5,594 nucleotides of DNA. Source: Chitinophagales bacterium (GTDB lineage: Bacteria; Bacteroidota; Bacteroidia; Chitinophagales; JADIYW01). The notes under the pieces are model-generated. The model did not search any database and was not told the DNA's origin. It saw only the letters and a list, made by a program, of their open reading frames with translations. Shown here piece after piece: positions 1 through 5,594 of this stretch; the first letter of the stretch is position 1; the number at the start of each line of letters is the position of its first letter. Where the stretch lies: NCBI GenBank assembly GCA_020848315.1, contig JADLAH010000239.1, positions 1 through 5,594 of the forward strand. Direction: 5' to 3'. Made by a program: the position numbers and the translations under genes.

Positions 1-1
1 C

Positions 2-1255
2 GATAACCGCAAACGTTTCGTGGAACAATTGCCACCCAATTCCATGGCGATTTTATTTGCCAGCGATGAAATGCCCCGCAGTGCCGATCAGGCTTTCGTG
101 TTTCGTCAGAATCCGGATTTATTCTGGTTGTCCGGCATCGATCAGGAAAAGACGATATTGATTATCTATCCCGACTGCCCGAATCCGATGTATCGTGAAG
201 CACTGTTTCTGCGCAAAACAAATGAATACATCGCTGTTTGGGAAGGCCATAAATATACACAGGAAGAAGCCCGCACAGCGTCCGGTATCAAACAGGTTTT
301 CTGGGAAGAAAGCTTTGAGCCTGCTTTGCGCAGCCTGATGACCTACTGCGATCGTGTTTTTGTGAATATCAACGAGAACGACCGTGCCGACAATGTCGTG
401 CCGTACAAGGATATCCGTTTTGCCAATGAACTGAAATACCAGTATCCGGCGCACGAAATCAAACGACTCGGTCCGATAATGGCTAAACTGCGTGCCGTAA
501 AACATCCGCTGGAAGTGGAATTGATACAGAAAGCCTGCAATATCACCAGAGACGCATTCGTGCGTGTGCTGAAATTTATGAAACCGGGTGTGATGGAATA
601 CGAAGTAGAGGCGGAAATCATCCATGAGTTTATCCGTCAGCGCGCTACAGGCCACGCTTACACGCCTATCATCGCGAGCGGATACAGTGCCTGCGTATTG
701 CACTACATCGAAAATAACAAACCCTGCAAAGATGGCGATCTTGTGCTGATGGACTTTGGTTCCGAATATGCCAACTACGCATCTGATCTGACGCGCACCA
801 TTCCGGCCAACGGACGTTTCACGCAACGTCAGAAAGATGTCTATAATGCCGTATTGCGTGTCATGAAACAGGCAAAAACCATGCTGCGGCCGGGTGTTAT
901 TCTCGCCGATTACAACAAAGAAGTGGGCTGGATAATGGAAAGTGAACTCATCGGACTCGGACTGTTGGATAAGGATAAAGTAGCGAAACAGGATCCGGAC
1001 AATCCACTGTATAAGAAATATTTCATGCACGGCACCTCTCACTTCCTCGGTATCGATGTGCACGATATCGGCAACCGCTACGCACCGATGGAAGTCGGCA
1101 ATGTATTCACCTGTGAGCCGGGTATCTACATTCCGGAAGAAAAGCTGGGTATCCGCATCGAGAATGATATCCTGATTACGGAAGATGGTATCGTGGATCT
1201 GATGGCCGACATTCCGGTAGAGGTGGAGGAAATAGAATCTATCATGAATTCATAG
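2..1255 (+). CDS. pepP: Xaa-Pro aminopeptidase (M24B), 5'-truncated by window edge
   Basis: This cytoplasmic metallopeptidase family removes an N-terminal residue that precedes proline. The reading frame is open from base 2 and the first visible residues (DNRKRFVEQL) already resemble the interior of the family. The GTG at 20 is therefore probably an internal valine, and the true start lies upstream of the window; 417 residues are visible. An AMP_N-type N-terminal domain comes first (NSMAILFASDEMPRSADQ, then FRQNPDLFWLSGIDQE), followed by the pita-bread M24 domain from about base 490. All five dinuclear metal ligands expected from E. coli PepP are present: Asp at 752-754 (MDFG), Asp at 785-787 (SDLTRT, the correct 11 residues later), His at 1040-1042, Glu at 1115-1117 (CEPGIYI) and Glu at 1160-1162 (IRIEND). 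The supporting histidines (701-703, 1028-1030, 1061-1063) and the arginine at 1154-1156 are also conserved. The enzyme should be active. It ends in TAG at 1253-1255, touching the next gene. Confidence 0.95.
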   Translation, partial: DNRKRFVEQLPPNSMAILFASDEMPRSADQAFVFRQNPDLFWLSGIDQEKTILIIYPDCPNPMYREALFLRKTNEYIAVWEGHKYTQEEARTASGIKQVFWEESFEPALRSLMTYCDRVFVNINENDRADNVVPYKDIRFANELKYQYPAHEIKRLGPIMAKLRAVKHPLEVELIQKACNITRDAFVRVLKFMKPGVMEYEVEAEIIHEFIRQRATGHAYTPIIASGYSACVLHYIENNKPCKDGDLVLMDFGSEYANYASDLTRTIPANGRFTQRQKDVYNAVLRVMKQAKTMLRPGVILADYNKEVGWIMESELIGLGLLDKDKVAKQDPDNPLYKKYFMHGTSHFLGIDVHDIGNRYAPMEVGNVFTCEPGIYIPEEKLGIRIENDILITEDGIVDLMADIPVEVEEIESIMNS

Positions 1256-1263
1256 TGCAGAAG

Positions 1264-1650
1264 ATGGCAGACTCACCACTCACAGCAATCTGTGCCGAAT
1301 TGAAGGAAGTACTGTCACATTTCGAAAAGGGAAGTGTGGCGGCGCGTGTGAATCTACCCGGCAGATACGATTTATACAGCGAGCAAAAGGTGATACTGAA
1401 TGGCCGTCCGCGCGCAGATATGTATTTCGCGTCCGTGATAATGCAAAAAAACTATGTAGGTTTTTATTTTATGCCCGTTTATACGCATCCGGAGGTCATC
1501 CGTCCTCAACTGCATCCCGATTTGTTGAAACGGCTGAAAGGAAAGTCCTGTTTCCATATCACAGCTTTAAATGCTGATATGAAGATGCATATCAGGCAAG
1601 CATTGGAAACGGGATACCAACTCTATTGCAATAACGAATGGATTTCCTGA
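1264..1650 (+). CDS. Small DUF1801-like protein of unknown function
   Basis: This is a 128-residue protein with no signal peptide or membrane segment, so it is probably cytoplasmic. The central part (YFASVIMQKNYVGFYFMPVY, then a Pro-rich turn and LLKRLKGKSCFHI) resembles the DUF1801/YdhG-like fold family as seen in Bacteroidota. There a 'yVgfylMPvY' strand is followed by a 'l..lkGKsCFhi' segment. The assignment rests on remembered pattern, and no biochemical role is known to me. I prefer the ATG at 1264, 8 bp after the pepP stop. A GTG at 1255, overlapping the pepP stop as TAGTG, would add three residues and is possible through translational coupling. No stop lies between the two starts and there is no clear Shine-Dalgarno sequence to decide. 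The tight spacing to pepP and the 21-bp gap to recO suggest co-transcription, but neither neighbour explains the function. Confidence 0.8.
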   Translation: MADSPLTAICAELKEVLSHFEKGSVAARVNLPGRYDLYSEQKVILNGRPRADMYFASVIMQKNYVGFYFMPVYTHPEVIRPQLHPDLLKRLKGKSCFHITALNADMKMHIRQALETGYQLYCNNEWIS

Positions 1651-1671
1651 CGGCAAACTGATTCCCCTGCT

Positions 1672-2397
1672 ATGCTCGATAAAACCGAAGGTATTGTGTT
1701 AAAAACCACCCGATATGCGGAATCCAGCGTAATCGTAAAGATATTCACCCGCAAGTTCGGCATTCTCAGTTTTATGGTGCAGGGCGTGCGCAGCAGCAGA
1801 AATAAACAAAAAGGCAATTTGCTGCAACCTTTGCACGTGCTGGATCTGGAAATCCAGTTGAAAGAACACCGCGCCCTGCATACCATCAAAGAATACCAAC
1901 CGGCCTATATCTACAAGCAGATGTACATGGATATGCTGCGGCAGAGTGTGGCCATCTTTTGCATTGAATTGATTGCAAAATGCATGAAGGAACAGGAAGT
2001 AAATGAACGCTTGTACGGATATCTTGCTTCCTTTCTGCTCGAACTCGATACGTCACAGGAACGTATCCAGATGAAACCATTGTTTTTTTTAATGGAGTTA
2101 GCGAGCTTGTTGGGTTTTGAATTGTCCTTGCAACATATTTCGGAGGGTAATTATTTCAATCTGGCATCCGGCCGCTTCGAACACACGCTGTCCGGTTCTC
2201 AGCCATGCCTGAACGCGCATGAAACAATGCTGTTCAAAAAGCTGATGGTGATGTATTATGAAAAAGACCATGACGTGCAGCTTTCTGCGTCGGAACGTAC
2301 CTTGCTGTTCGATAAATTGCTCTTGTATTTCCGCTGGCATGTCGATGATTTCTCATCACTGAAATCACCGGCCATTCTGCACGAAGTATTGAAATAG
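1672..2397 (+). CDS. recO: DNA repair protein RecO
   Basis: RecO is the recombination mediator that works with RecR (and RecF in many bacteria) to load RecA onto SSB-coated single-stranded DNA in gap repair. The 241-residue length is typical. Residues 1 to about 80 form the OB-fold domain, with hallmark segments EGIVLKTTRYAESS, IFTRKFGILSFMVQGVR and LLQPLHVLDLEI. The rest is the helical C-terminal domain, including LASLLGFELSLQ near 144-154 and YFNLASGRFE at 161-170. Only three cysteines are present (97, 104, 179), so the four-cysteine zinc site of some RecO proteins appears to be absent. The ATG at 1672 gives the canonical short N-terminus (MLDKTEGIVL); no Shine-Dalgarno sequence is visible, as usual in Bacteroidota. 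It lies 21 bp after the DUF1801-like gene and is likely co-transcribed from upstream. Its stop faces the prfA stop 6 bp away. An eight-T run at 2083-2090 lies inside the reading frame but does not disturb it. Confidence 0.95.
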   Translation: MLDKTEGIVLKTTRYAESSVIVKIFTRKFGILSFMVQGVRSSRNKQKGNLLQPLHVLDLEIQLKEHRALHTIKEYQPAYIYKQMYMDMLRQSVAIFCIELIAKCMKEQEVNERLYGYLASFLLELDTSQERIQMKPLFFLMELASLLGFELSLQHISEGNYFNLASGRFEHTLSGSQPCLNAHETMLFKKLMVMYYEKDHDVQLSASERTLLFDKLLLYFRWHVDDFSSLKSPAILHEVLK

Positions 2398-2403
2398 CGG
2401 ATA

Positions 2404-3474
2404 TTACATGCCGCCGGCTTTCAGCTTTTCCGCATTTTCTTCAAACGTCAGCTTGTCGATGATATTCTGGATGTCGCCGTTCATGATTTCGCCCAGATTG
2501 TATAAAGTCAGATTGATGCGATGGTCGGTCACGCGGCCCTGCGGATAGTTGTAGGTGCGAATCTTTGCGCTTCTGTCGCCTGTAGATACGAGTGTTTTTC
2601 TTTGTTTGGCAATGGCCTCATTGTGTTCATTCAGCGCTTTTTCATATAAACGGGTACGGAGCACTTTCATAGCGCTTTCGTAGTTTTTGTGCTGCGAGCG
2701 TCCGTCCTGACATTCCGCGATGATACCCGTCGGTAAGTGCGTCAGTCGCACGGCAGACTCCGTTTTGTTGACGTGCTGACCACCGGCACCCGATGCACGG
2801 TACACATCTTTCTTGATGTCAGCCGGATTGATTTCCACATCCACTTCCTCTGCTTCCGGCAGTACTGCCACTGAGGCCGCGGAAGTGTGTACGCGTCCCT
2901 GCGATTCCGTTTCCGGAACGCGCTGCACACGGTGAACACCGGATTCATATTTCAGCACACCGTACACGCCGTCGCCCGATACTTCCACCACGACTTCTTT
3001 GTAGCCGCCTGCGGTGCCCGGATTTTCATTCATCACTTCGGTCGTCCAGCCTTTATTCTCGCAGTATTTCAGGTACATACGCAATAAGTCGCCGGCAAAA
3101 ATACTCGCCTCGTCACCACCCGTGCCGGCGCGGATTTCCAGAATGGCATTCTTGTCATCTTCCGGATCTTTGGGAATCAGCAGGTAGCGTATCTCTTCTT
3201 CCAGTCCCGGAAGTGATTTTTCCTGTTCATCCAGTTCTGCTTTCGCCATTTCCCGCATTTCCGGGTCTTTTTCTTCCTGCAGTACTTGTTTGTTGAAGTC
3301 TATATTCGACAACAGATTTTTGTATTTTTCATAAGCCTTCACGATAGGCTCCAGATCTTTGTAGTCTTTGGAGATTTTCTTGAATTTTTGCATATCGCCC
3401 ACCACAGCCGGGTCGCTCAGCTGCGATTCAAGGTCTTTATATCGGAAAAAGATGAGTTCTAATTTGTCTAACAT
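2404..3474 (-). CDS. prfA: Peptide chain release factor 1 (RF1)
   Basis: RF1 recognises UAA and UAG in the ribosomal A site and triggers peptidyl-tRNA hydrolysis. From the ATG at 3474 the protein has 356 residues, normal for the family. An N-terminal helical domain (1 to about 100) is followed by [13 protein letters not shown] at 111-123. The stop-codon reading motif is PET at 187-189 within [16 protein letters not shown]; this is the PxT form of RF1, not the SPF of RF2. The catalytic GGQ is at 231-233 in [16 protein letters not shown], and the conserved tail includes [20 protein letters not shown]. The GGQ glutamine is the usual site of methylation by PrmC, which is not encoded here. An upstream in-frame ATG at 3501 would add nine residues (MYFCTRFYA). 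I reject it because family members start with MLDKL and a strong -7 promoter match lies between the two starts. The gene is transcribed alone, divergent from the membrane protein gene and convergent with recO. Confidence 0.97.
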   Translation of the reverse strand: MLDKLELIFFRYKDLESQLSDPAVVGDMQKFKKISKDYKDLEPIVKAYEKYKNLLSNIDFNKQVLQEEKDPEMREMAKAELDEQEKSLPGLEEEIRYLLIPKDPEDDKNAILEIRAGTGGDEASIFAGDLLRMYLKYCENKGWTTEVMNENPGTAGGYKEVVVEVSGDGVYGVLKYESGVHRVQRVPETESQGRVHTSAASVAVLPEAEEVDVEINPADIKKDVYRASGAGGQHVNKTESAVRLTHLPTGIIAECQDGRSQHKNYESAMKVLRTRLYEKALNEHNEAIAKQRKTLVSTGDRSAKIRTYNYPQGRVTDHRINLTLYNLGEIMNGDIQNIIDKLTFEENAEKLKAGGM

Positions 3475-3490
3475 GGCGTAAAATCGAGTG

Positions 3491-3498
3491 CAAAAATA
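3491..3498 (-). promoter_or_regulatory. Putative Bacteroidota -7 element for prfA
   Basis: Reading the minus strand, 3498 to 3491 is TATTTTTG, an exact match to the Bacteroidota sigma-ABfrA -7 consensus TAnnTTTG. Transcription would begin about 5-8 bases downstream, leaving a leader of roughly ten bases before the prfA ATG at 3474. No clean TTG -33 element is found at the expected distance; the region there is AT-rich (TTTATCAATAATTC). The position, in front of a gene that needs its own promoter, supports the call. The motif is short and AT-rich enough to occur by chance. Confidence 0.5.
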
Positions 3499-3621
3499 CA
3501 CATTTTGTGCGAATTATTGATAAACGGCTTCACAGGGTATTATCAAGCCTCAAATAATGTTGCAACCTGTAAAATCGATAAAAAATAAGACCTGTTAATA
3601 CTCATTTTAACTGTTTTGGTG

Positions 3622-3630
3622 TAGTTTTTG
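3622..3630 (+). promoter_or_regulatory. Weak -7-like element for the COG4389-like gene
   Basis: TAGTTTTTG resembles the Bacteroidota -7 element TAnnTTTG but has one extra base between TA and TTTG. It lies about 38 bases before the ATG at 3668, a plausible distance. No TTG stands at the usual -33 distance. It is the best plus-strand candidate in the region, but the evidence is weak. Confidence 0.22.
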
Positions 3631-3667
3631 TGGTAAGAATGAACACTATTAAACCAATGGACTGCCT

Positions 3668-5594
3668 ATGCACCCAACTGCAGCGAACAATACCCGGTAT
3701 TTCGTCAATATAATCTCCACCATCCGTCCGAAGCGGTCGGATGATGATGCGTCCGCCAAACAAGGGCTGTTGTCATTTATAAACGGGTTGGAAGAGTATC
3801 CGCAGCAGTTACAGGAATTTCAGCAGCAATGCCGCGAATTGCTGGTTTCGTCCGATGTACAGCAATTGTTCGCCGATGGTAATGATGTTTTTGGCAGTGA
3901 AAACCTGTTGGAACAGCTGCTGAAGGATATTAAATACAGCATACTGCCTCCTTTGGTGAAGGAAGATGCCCTGAGTAATAAAATCAGGCAGATTTTTTCT
4001 CATAAGAAAGATTACAGATGGGTGCTGGCTGTTCCGGATGAATACTGGTGCCGATTGCTGCTGTTGAGCGGTATTGACAACAGCTTTGTGAAACAGCAAC
4101 TACAGCAGCAAATTCTGAATGCCACCGCGATTCTGTCTTACAAAATGGCGGCGCTCGGACTCGATGATGAATTTACAAAACGCTTCATGGTGGAAGGTGA
4201 ACTGATGTCCCCGTTTCTGGAGCAGAATAAAGAAGTAGGACATTATCTGGAGTTGTATGAAAAAACAGAAACGGACCGGCACGAGGCGGTGCATACCAAT
4301 CATCATATCATTGTGCTGCTGAACCAGTGCCTCAGCAGCATACAGACGATTCGCAAGAAAGCACCCGAGCATGGCACGAGTCTGAAACAGTCGTATTTGC
4401 TGAATAAAATCGAGTCGAATATCTCGCAGATGAAAATTCTGCTTGATATTCTGGATGATGACGGCTTTGACCTGCCGCGGCTGGTGGCGTATCTGAAGCA
4501 GGTTGTTTATAATGAAAATAACCGCTACAGTATCCGGCATACTTTGTCAAAAAATATTGGCAGTCTGGCTTATCAGATAGCCGAACATAAAGGCGTTACT
4601 GGAGAACATTATATCACCAGTCAGAAGGAGGAGTTTATCCATCATTTCAAAGCAGCTTTCGGCGGTGGATTTATAATTACATTAATGGTTTTTCTGAAAA
4701 TCGGAGCATCGTCGTTCCCCACCACCGACTTCTGGAAGGCGGTATGTTACAGTATAATTTACGCGTCCGGCTTTGTGGTAATCCATCTGCTTGGTGGTAC
4801 GGTGGCCACCAAACAGCCGGCGATGACCGCTTCGGCGCTCGCTCGTGAACTGGATAAAGGCAAGAATGGAAAATACAATCTGCAAAGTATTGCCTTGCTG
4901 ATGTCGCAGGTGAGCCGCAGTCAGATTATTGCTGTGGTCGGCAATCTGATAGCGGTATTTCCGGCCACATTACTGGTTGCTTTGTTGTTGGATATGGTTT
5001 TTGATTTTCAGGTGACGGATGCCGGACATGCCTGGCAGTACCTGCAGGAAATTCATCCGCTGTATTCCCTGAGCGCATGGTATGGCGCCATCGCGGGCTT
5101 TTATTTATTCCTCTCCGGTATTATTACGGGCTATTTTGACAATGCCGTAGTATATAGTAGCATTCCGGAACGCATTCGCCGACATCCGAAATGGGTGAAG
5201 GTGCTGGGTGAGCGCAGGCTGGCCAGACTTGCGGACTATCTGGAGCATAATCTCGGTGCGGTGATGGGGAATATTATGATTGGTATATTTCTCGGAACAG
5301 CCACCTTTCTCGGAAAGGTATTCGGACTGCCGTTTGATATCCGGCACGTTACCATCTCCACAGGATTGTTTGCCGTCGCATTGGAAACGCTGTCATTTGC
5401 CGTCGGATTAAAAATGCTGTTCGGTGTGCTTGCCGGTTTATTTTTTATCGGCTTGTTCAATATCCTTTCCAGTTTCGGATTCGCTTTCTATGTTGCGCTG
5501 AAGTCCAGGAATATTGACACTGCACAATTGTGGCAATTGCCGTTGTTGCTGTTGAAATATTTCATGAAATATCCGCTGGATTTCTTCTATCCGC
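3668..5594 (+). CDS. COG4389-family membrane protein ('site-specific recombinase Gcr'), 3'-truncated
   Basis: The frame is open for 642 codons and runs off the window edge. The ATG at 3668 is the first ATG after an in-frame TAA at 3650-3652. Residues 1 to about 325 look soluble and mostly helical, Gln-rich near 45-55 and 142-148. From about 331 the protein has six or seven hydrophobic segments: roughly 331-347, 357-377, 419-445, 466-490, 529-553 and a long stretch 560-612. Family-like motifs are HKGVTGEHYITSQKEEF (307-323), the Gly-rich AFGGGFIITL (330-339), VATKQPAMTASALARELD (379-396), and ITGYFDNAVVYSSIPERIRR (486-505). I recognise these as COG4389/SpecificRecomb features. The visible end (YPLDFFYP) resembles the region shortly before the C-terminus of relatives, so little is probably missing. 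The family name comes from annotation history. I see no tyrosine-recombinase R-H-R-Y arrangement and no serine-recombinase catalytic domain. An inner-membrane protein of unknown function is the safer description. Confidence 0.8.
   Translation, partial: MHPTAANNTRYFVNIISTIRPKRSDDDASAKQGLLSFINGLEEYPQQLQEFQQQCRELLVSSDVQQLFADGNDVFGSENLLEQLLKDIKYSILPPLVKEDALSNKIRQIFSHKKDYRWVLAVPDEYWCRLLLLSGIDNSFVKQQLQQQILNATAILSYKMAALGLDDEFTKRFMVEGELMSPFLEQNKEVGHYLELYEKTETDRHEAVHTNHHIIVLLNQCLSSIQTIRKKAPEHGTSLKQSYLLNKIESNISQMKILLDILDDDGFDLPRLVAYLKQVVYNENNRYSIRHTLSKNIGSLAYQIAEHKGVTGEHYITSQKEEFIHHFKAAFGGGFIITLMVFLKIGASSFPTTDFWKAVCYSIIYASGFVVIHLLGGTVATKQPAMTASALARELDKGKNGKYNLQSIALLMSQVSRSQIIAVVGNLIAVFPATLLVALLLDMVFDFQVTDAGHAWQYLQEIHPLYSLSAWYGAIAGFYLFLSGIITGYFDNAVVYSSIPERIRRHPKWVKVLGERRLARLADYLEHNLGAVMGNIMIGIFLGTATFLGKVFGLPFDIRHVTISTGLFAVALETLSFAVGLKMLFGVLAGLFFIGLFNILSSFGFAFYVALKSRNIDTAQLWQLPLLLLKYFMKYPLDFFYP

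Larger units (their letters stand above)
3475..3667. other. Divergent intergenic region, prfA / COG4389-like gene
   Basis: This 193-bp AT-rich stretch separates the starts of two divergently transcribed genes and must hold both promoters. It contains the prfA -7 candidate at 3491-3498 and a perfect 7-bp inverted repeat, TTGATAA at 3517-3523 and TTATCAA at 3540-3546. It also contains a direct repeat of ACCTGT at 3565-3570 and 3590-3595. No RNA gene, terminator or small ORF with coding character is evident. Confidence 0.7.

Noticed and set aside
20..22. GTG at 20 as the pepP start codon
   Set aside because: The upstream in-frame residues DNRKRF fit the family's N-terminal region, so the start is more likely outside the window.
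119..1063. Long open frame (about 314 codons) on the minus strand opposite pepP
   Set aside because: It lies entirely antisense to a gene with full catalytic-site conservation. Its translation is rich in Phe, His, Ile and Arg and shows no recognisable domain, as expected of a mirror frame.
2083..2090. Eight-T run in recO as a phase-variation or frameshift site
   Set aside because: The frame is intact through it (Leu-Phe-Phe-Leu). A single short homopolymer in a housekeeping repair gene is not evidence of programmed slippage.
3475..3501. Nine-residue N-terminal extension of RF1 from the ATG at 3501
   Set aside because: RF1 proteins normally begin near MLDKL, and the best promoter element lies between 3501 and 3474, so the upstream ATG would probably not be in the transcript.
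3565..3595. Direct repeat ACCTGT at 3565-3570 and 3590-3595 as a regulator binding site
   Set aside because: Six-base repeats are expected by chance in a region of this size, and no matching regulator is known to me.
3809..4540. Two adjacent minus-strand open frames (3809-4099 and 4100-4540)
   Set aside because: Both are antisense to the COG4389-like gene. They have skewed Gln/Phe/Ile/His composition from reverse-reading CAG/CTG-rich codons and no family resemblance.

Overview
The window looks like chromosomal housekeeping DNA from a member of the Bacteroidota. Three things point there. The protein sequences resemble Bacteroidota versions of PepP, RecO and RF1. None of the gene starts has a convincing Shine-Dalgarno sequence. 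An exact match to the Bacteroidota -7 promoter consensus (TAnnTTTG) lies just upstream of prfA. I cannot place it more narrowly than phylum from the sequence alone. No mobile element, CRISPR array, tRNA or rRNA is visible.

Left block, plus strand (1-2397): three tightly spaced co-directional genes, probably one transcription unit. The first is a 5'-truncated M24B Xaa-Pro aminopeptidase (pepP). The second is a small protein resembling the DUF1801 family, starting within a few bases of the pepP stop. The third, 21 bp further on, is the recombination mediator recO.

Centre, minus strand (2404-3474): prfA, encoding peptide chain release factor 1, with the RF1-type PxT stop-codon motif and the GGQ catalytic motif. 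It converges on recO with only 6 bp between the two stop codons.

Right block, plus strand (3475-5594): a 193-bp AT-rich divergent intergenic region, then a long open frame from 3668 that runs off the window edge (642 residues visible). It has a soluble N-terminal half and a multi-spanning membrane C-terminal half. It carries motifs I recognise from the COG4389 / 'SpecificRecomb' family, usually annotated 'site-specific recombinase Gcr'. The frame never meets a stop, so it is easy to miss in an automatic list of closed ORFs, although it is the largest gene here.

The genes do not form an obvious single pathway: peptide turnover, an uncharacterised small protein, DNA repair, translation termination, and an uncharacterised membrane protein. 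The most interesting item is the last one, because its inherited name does not fit what the sequence shows. I found no evidence of a novel multi-gene system.
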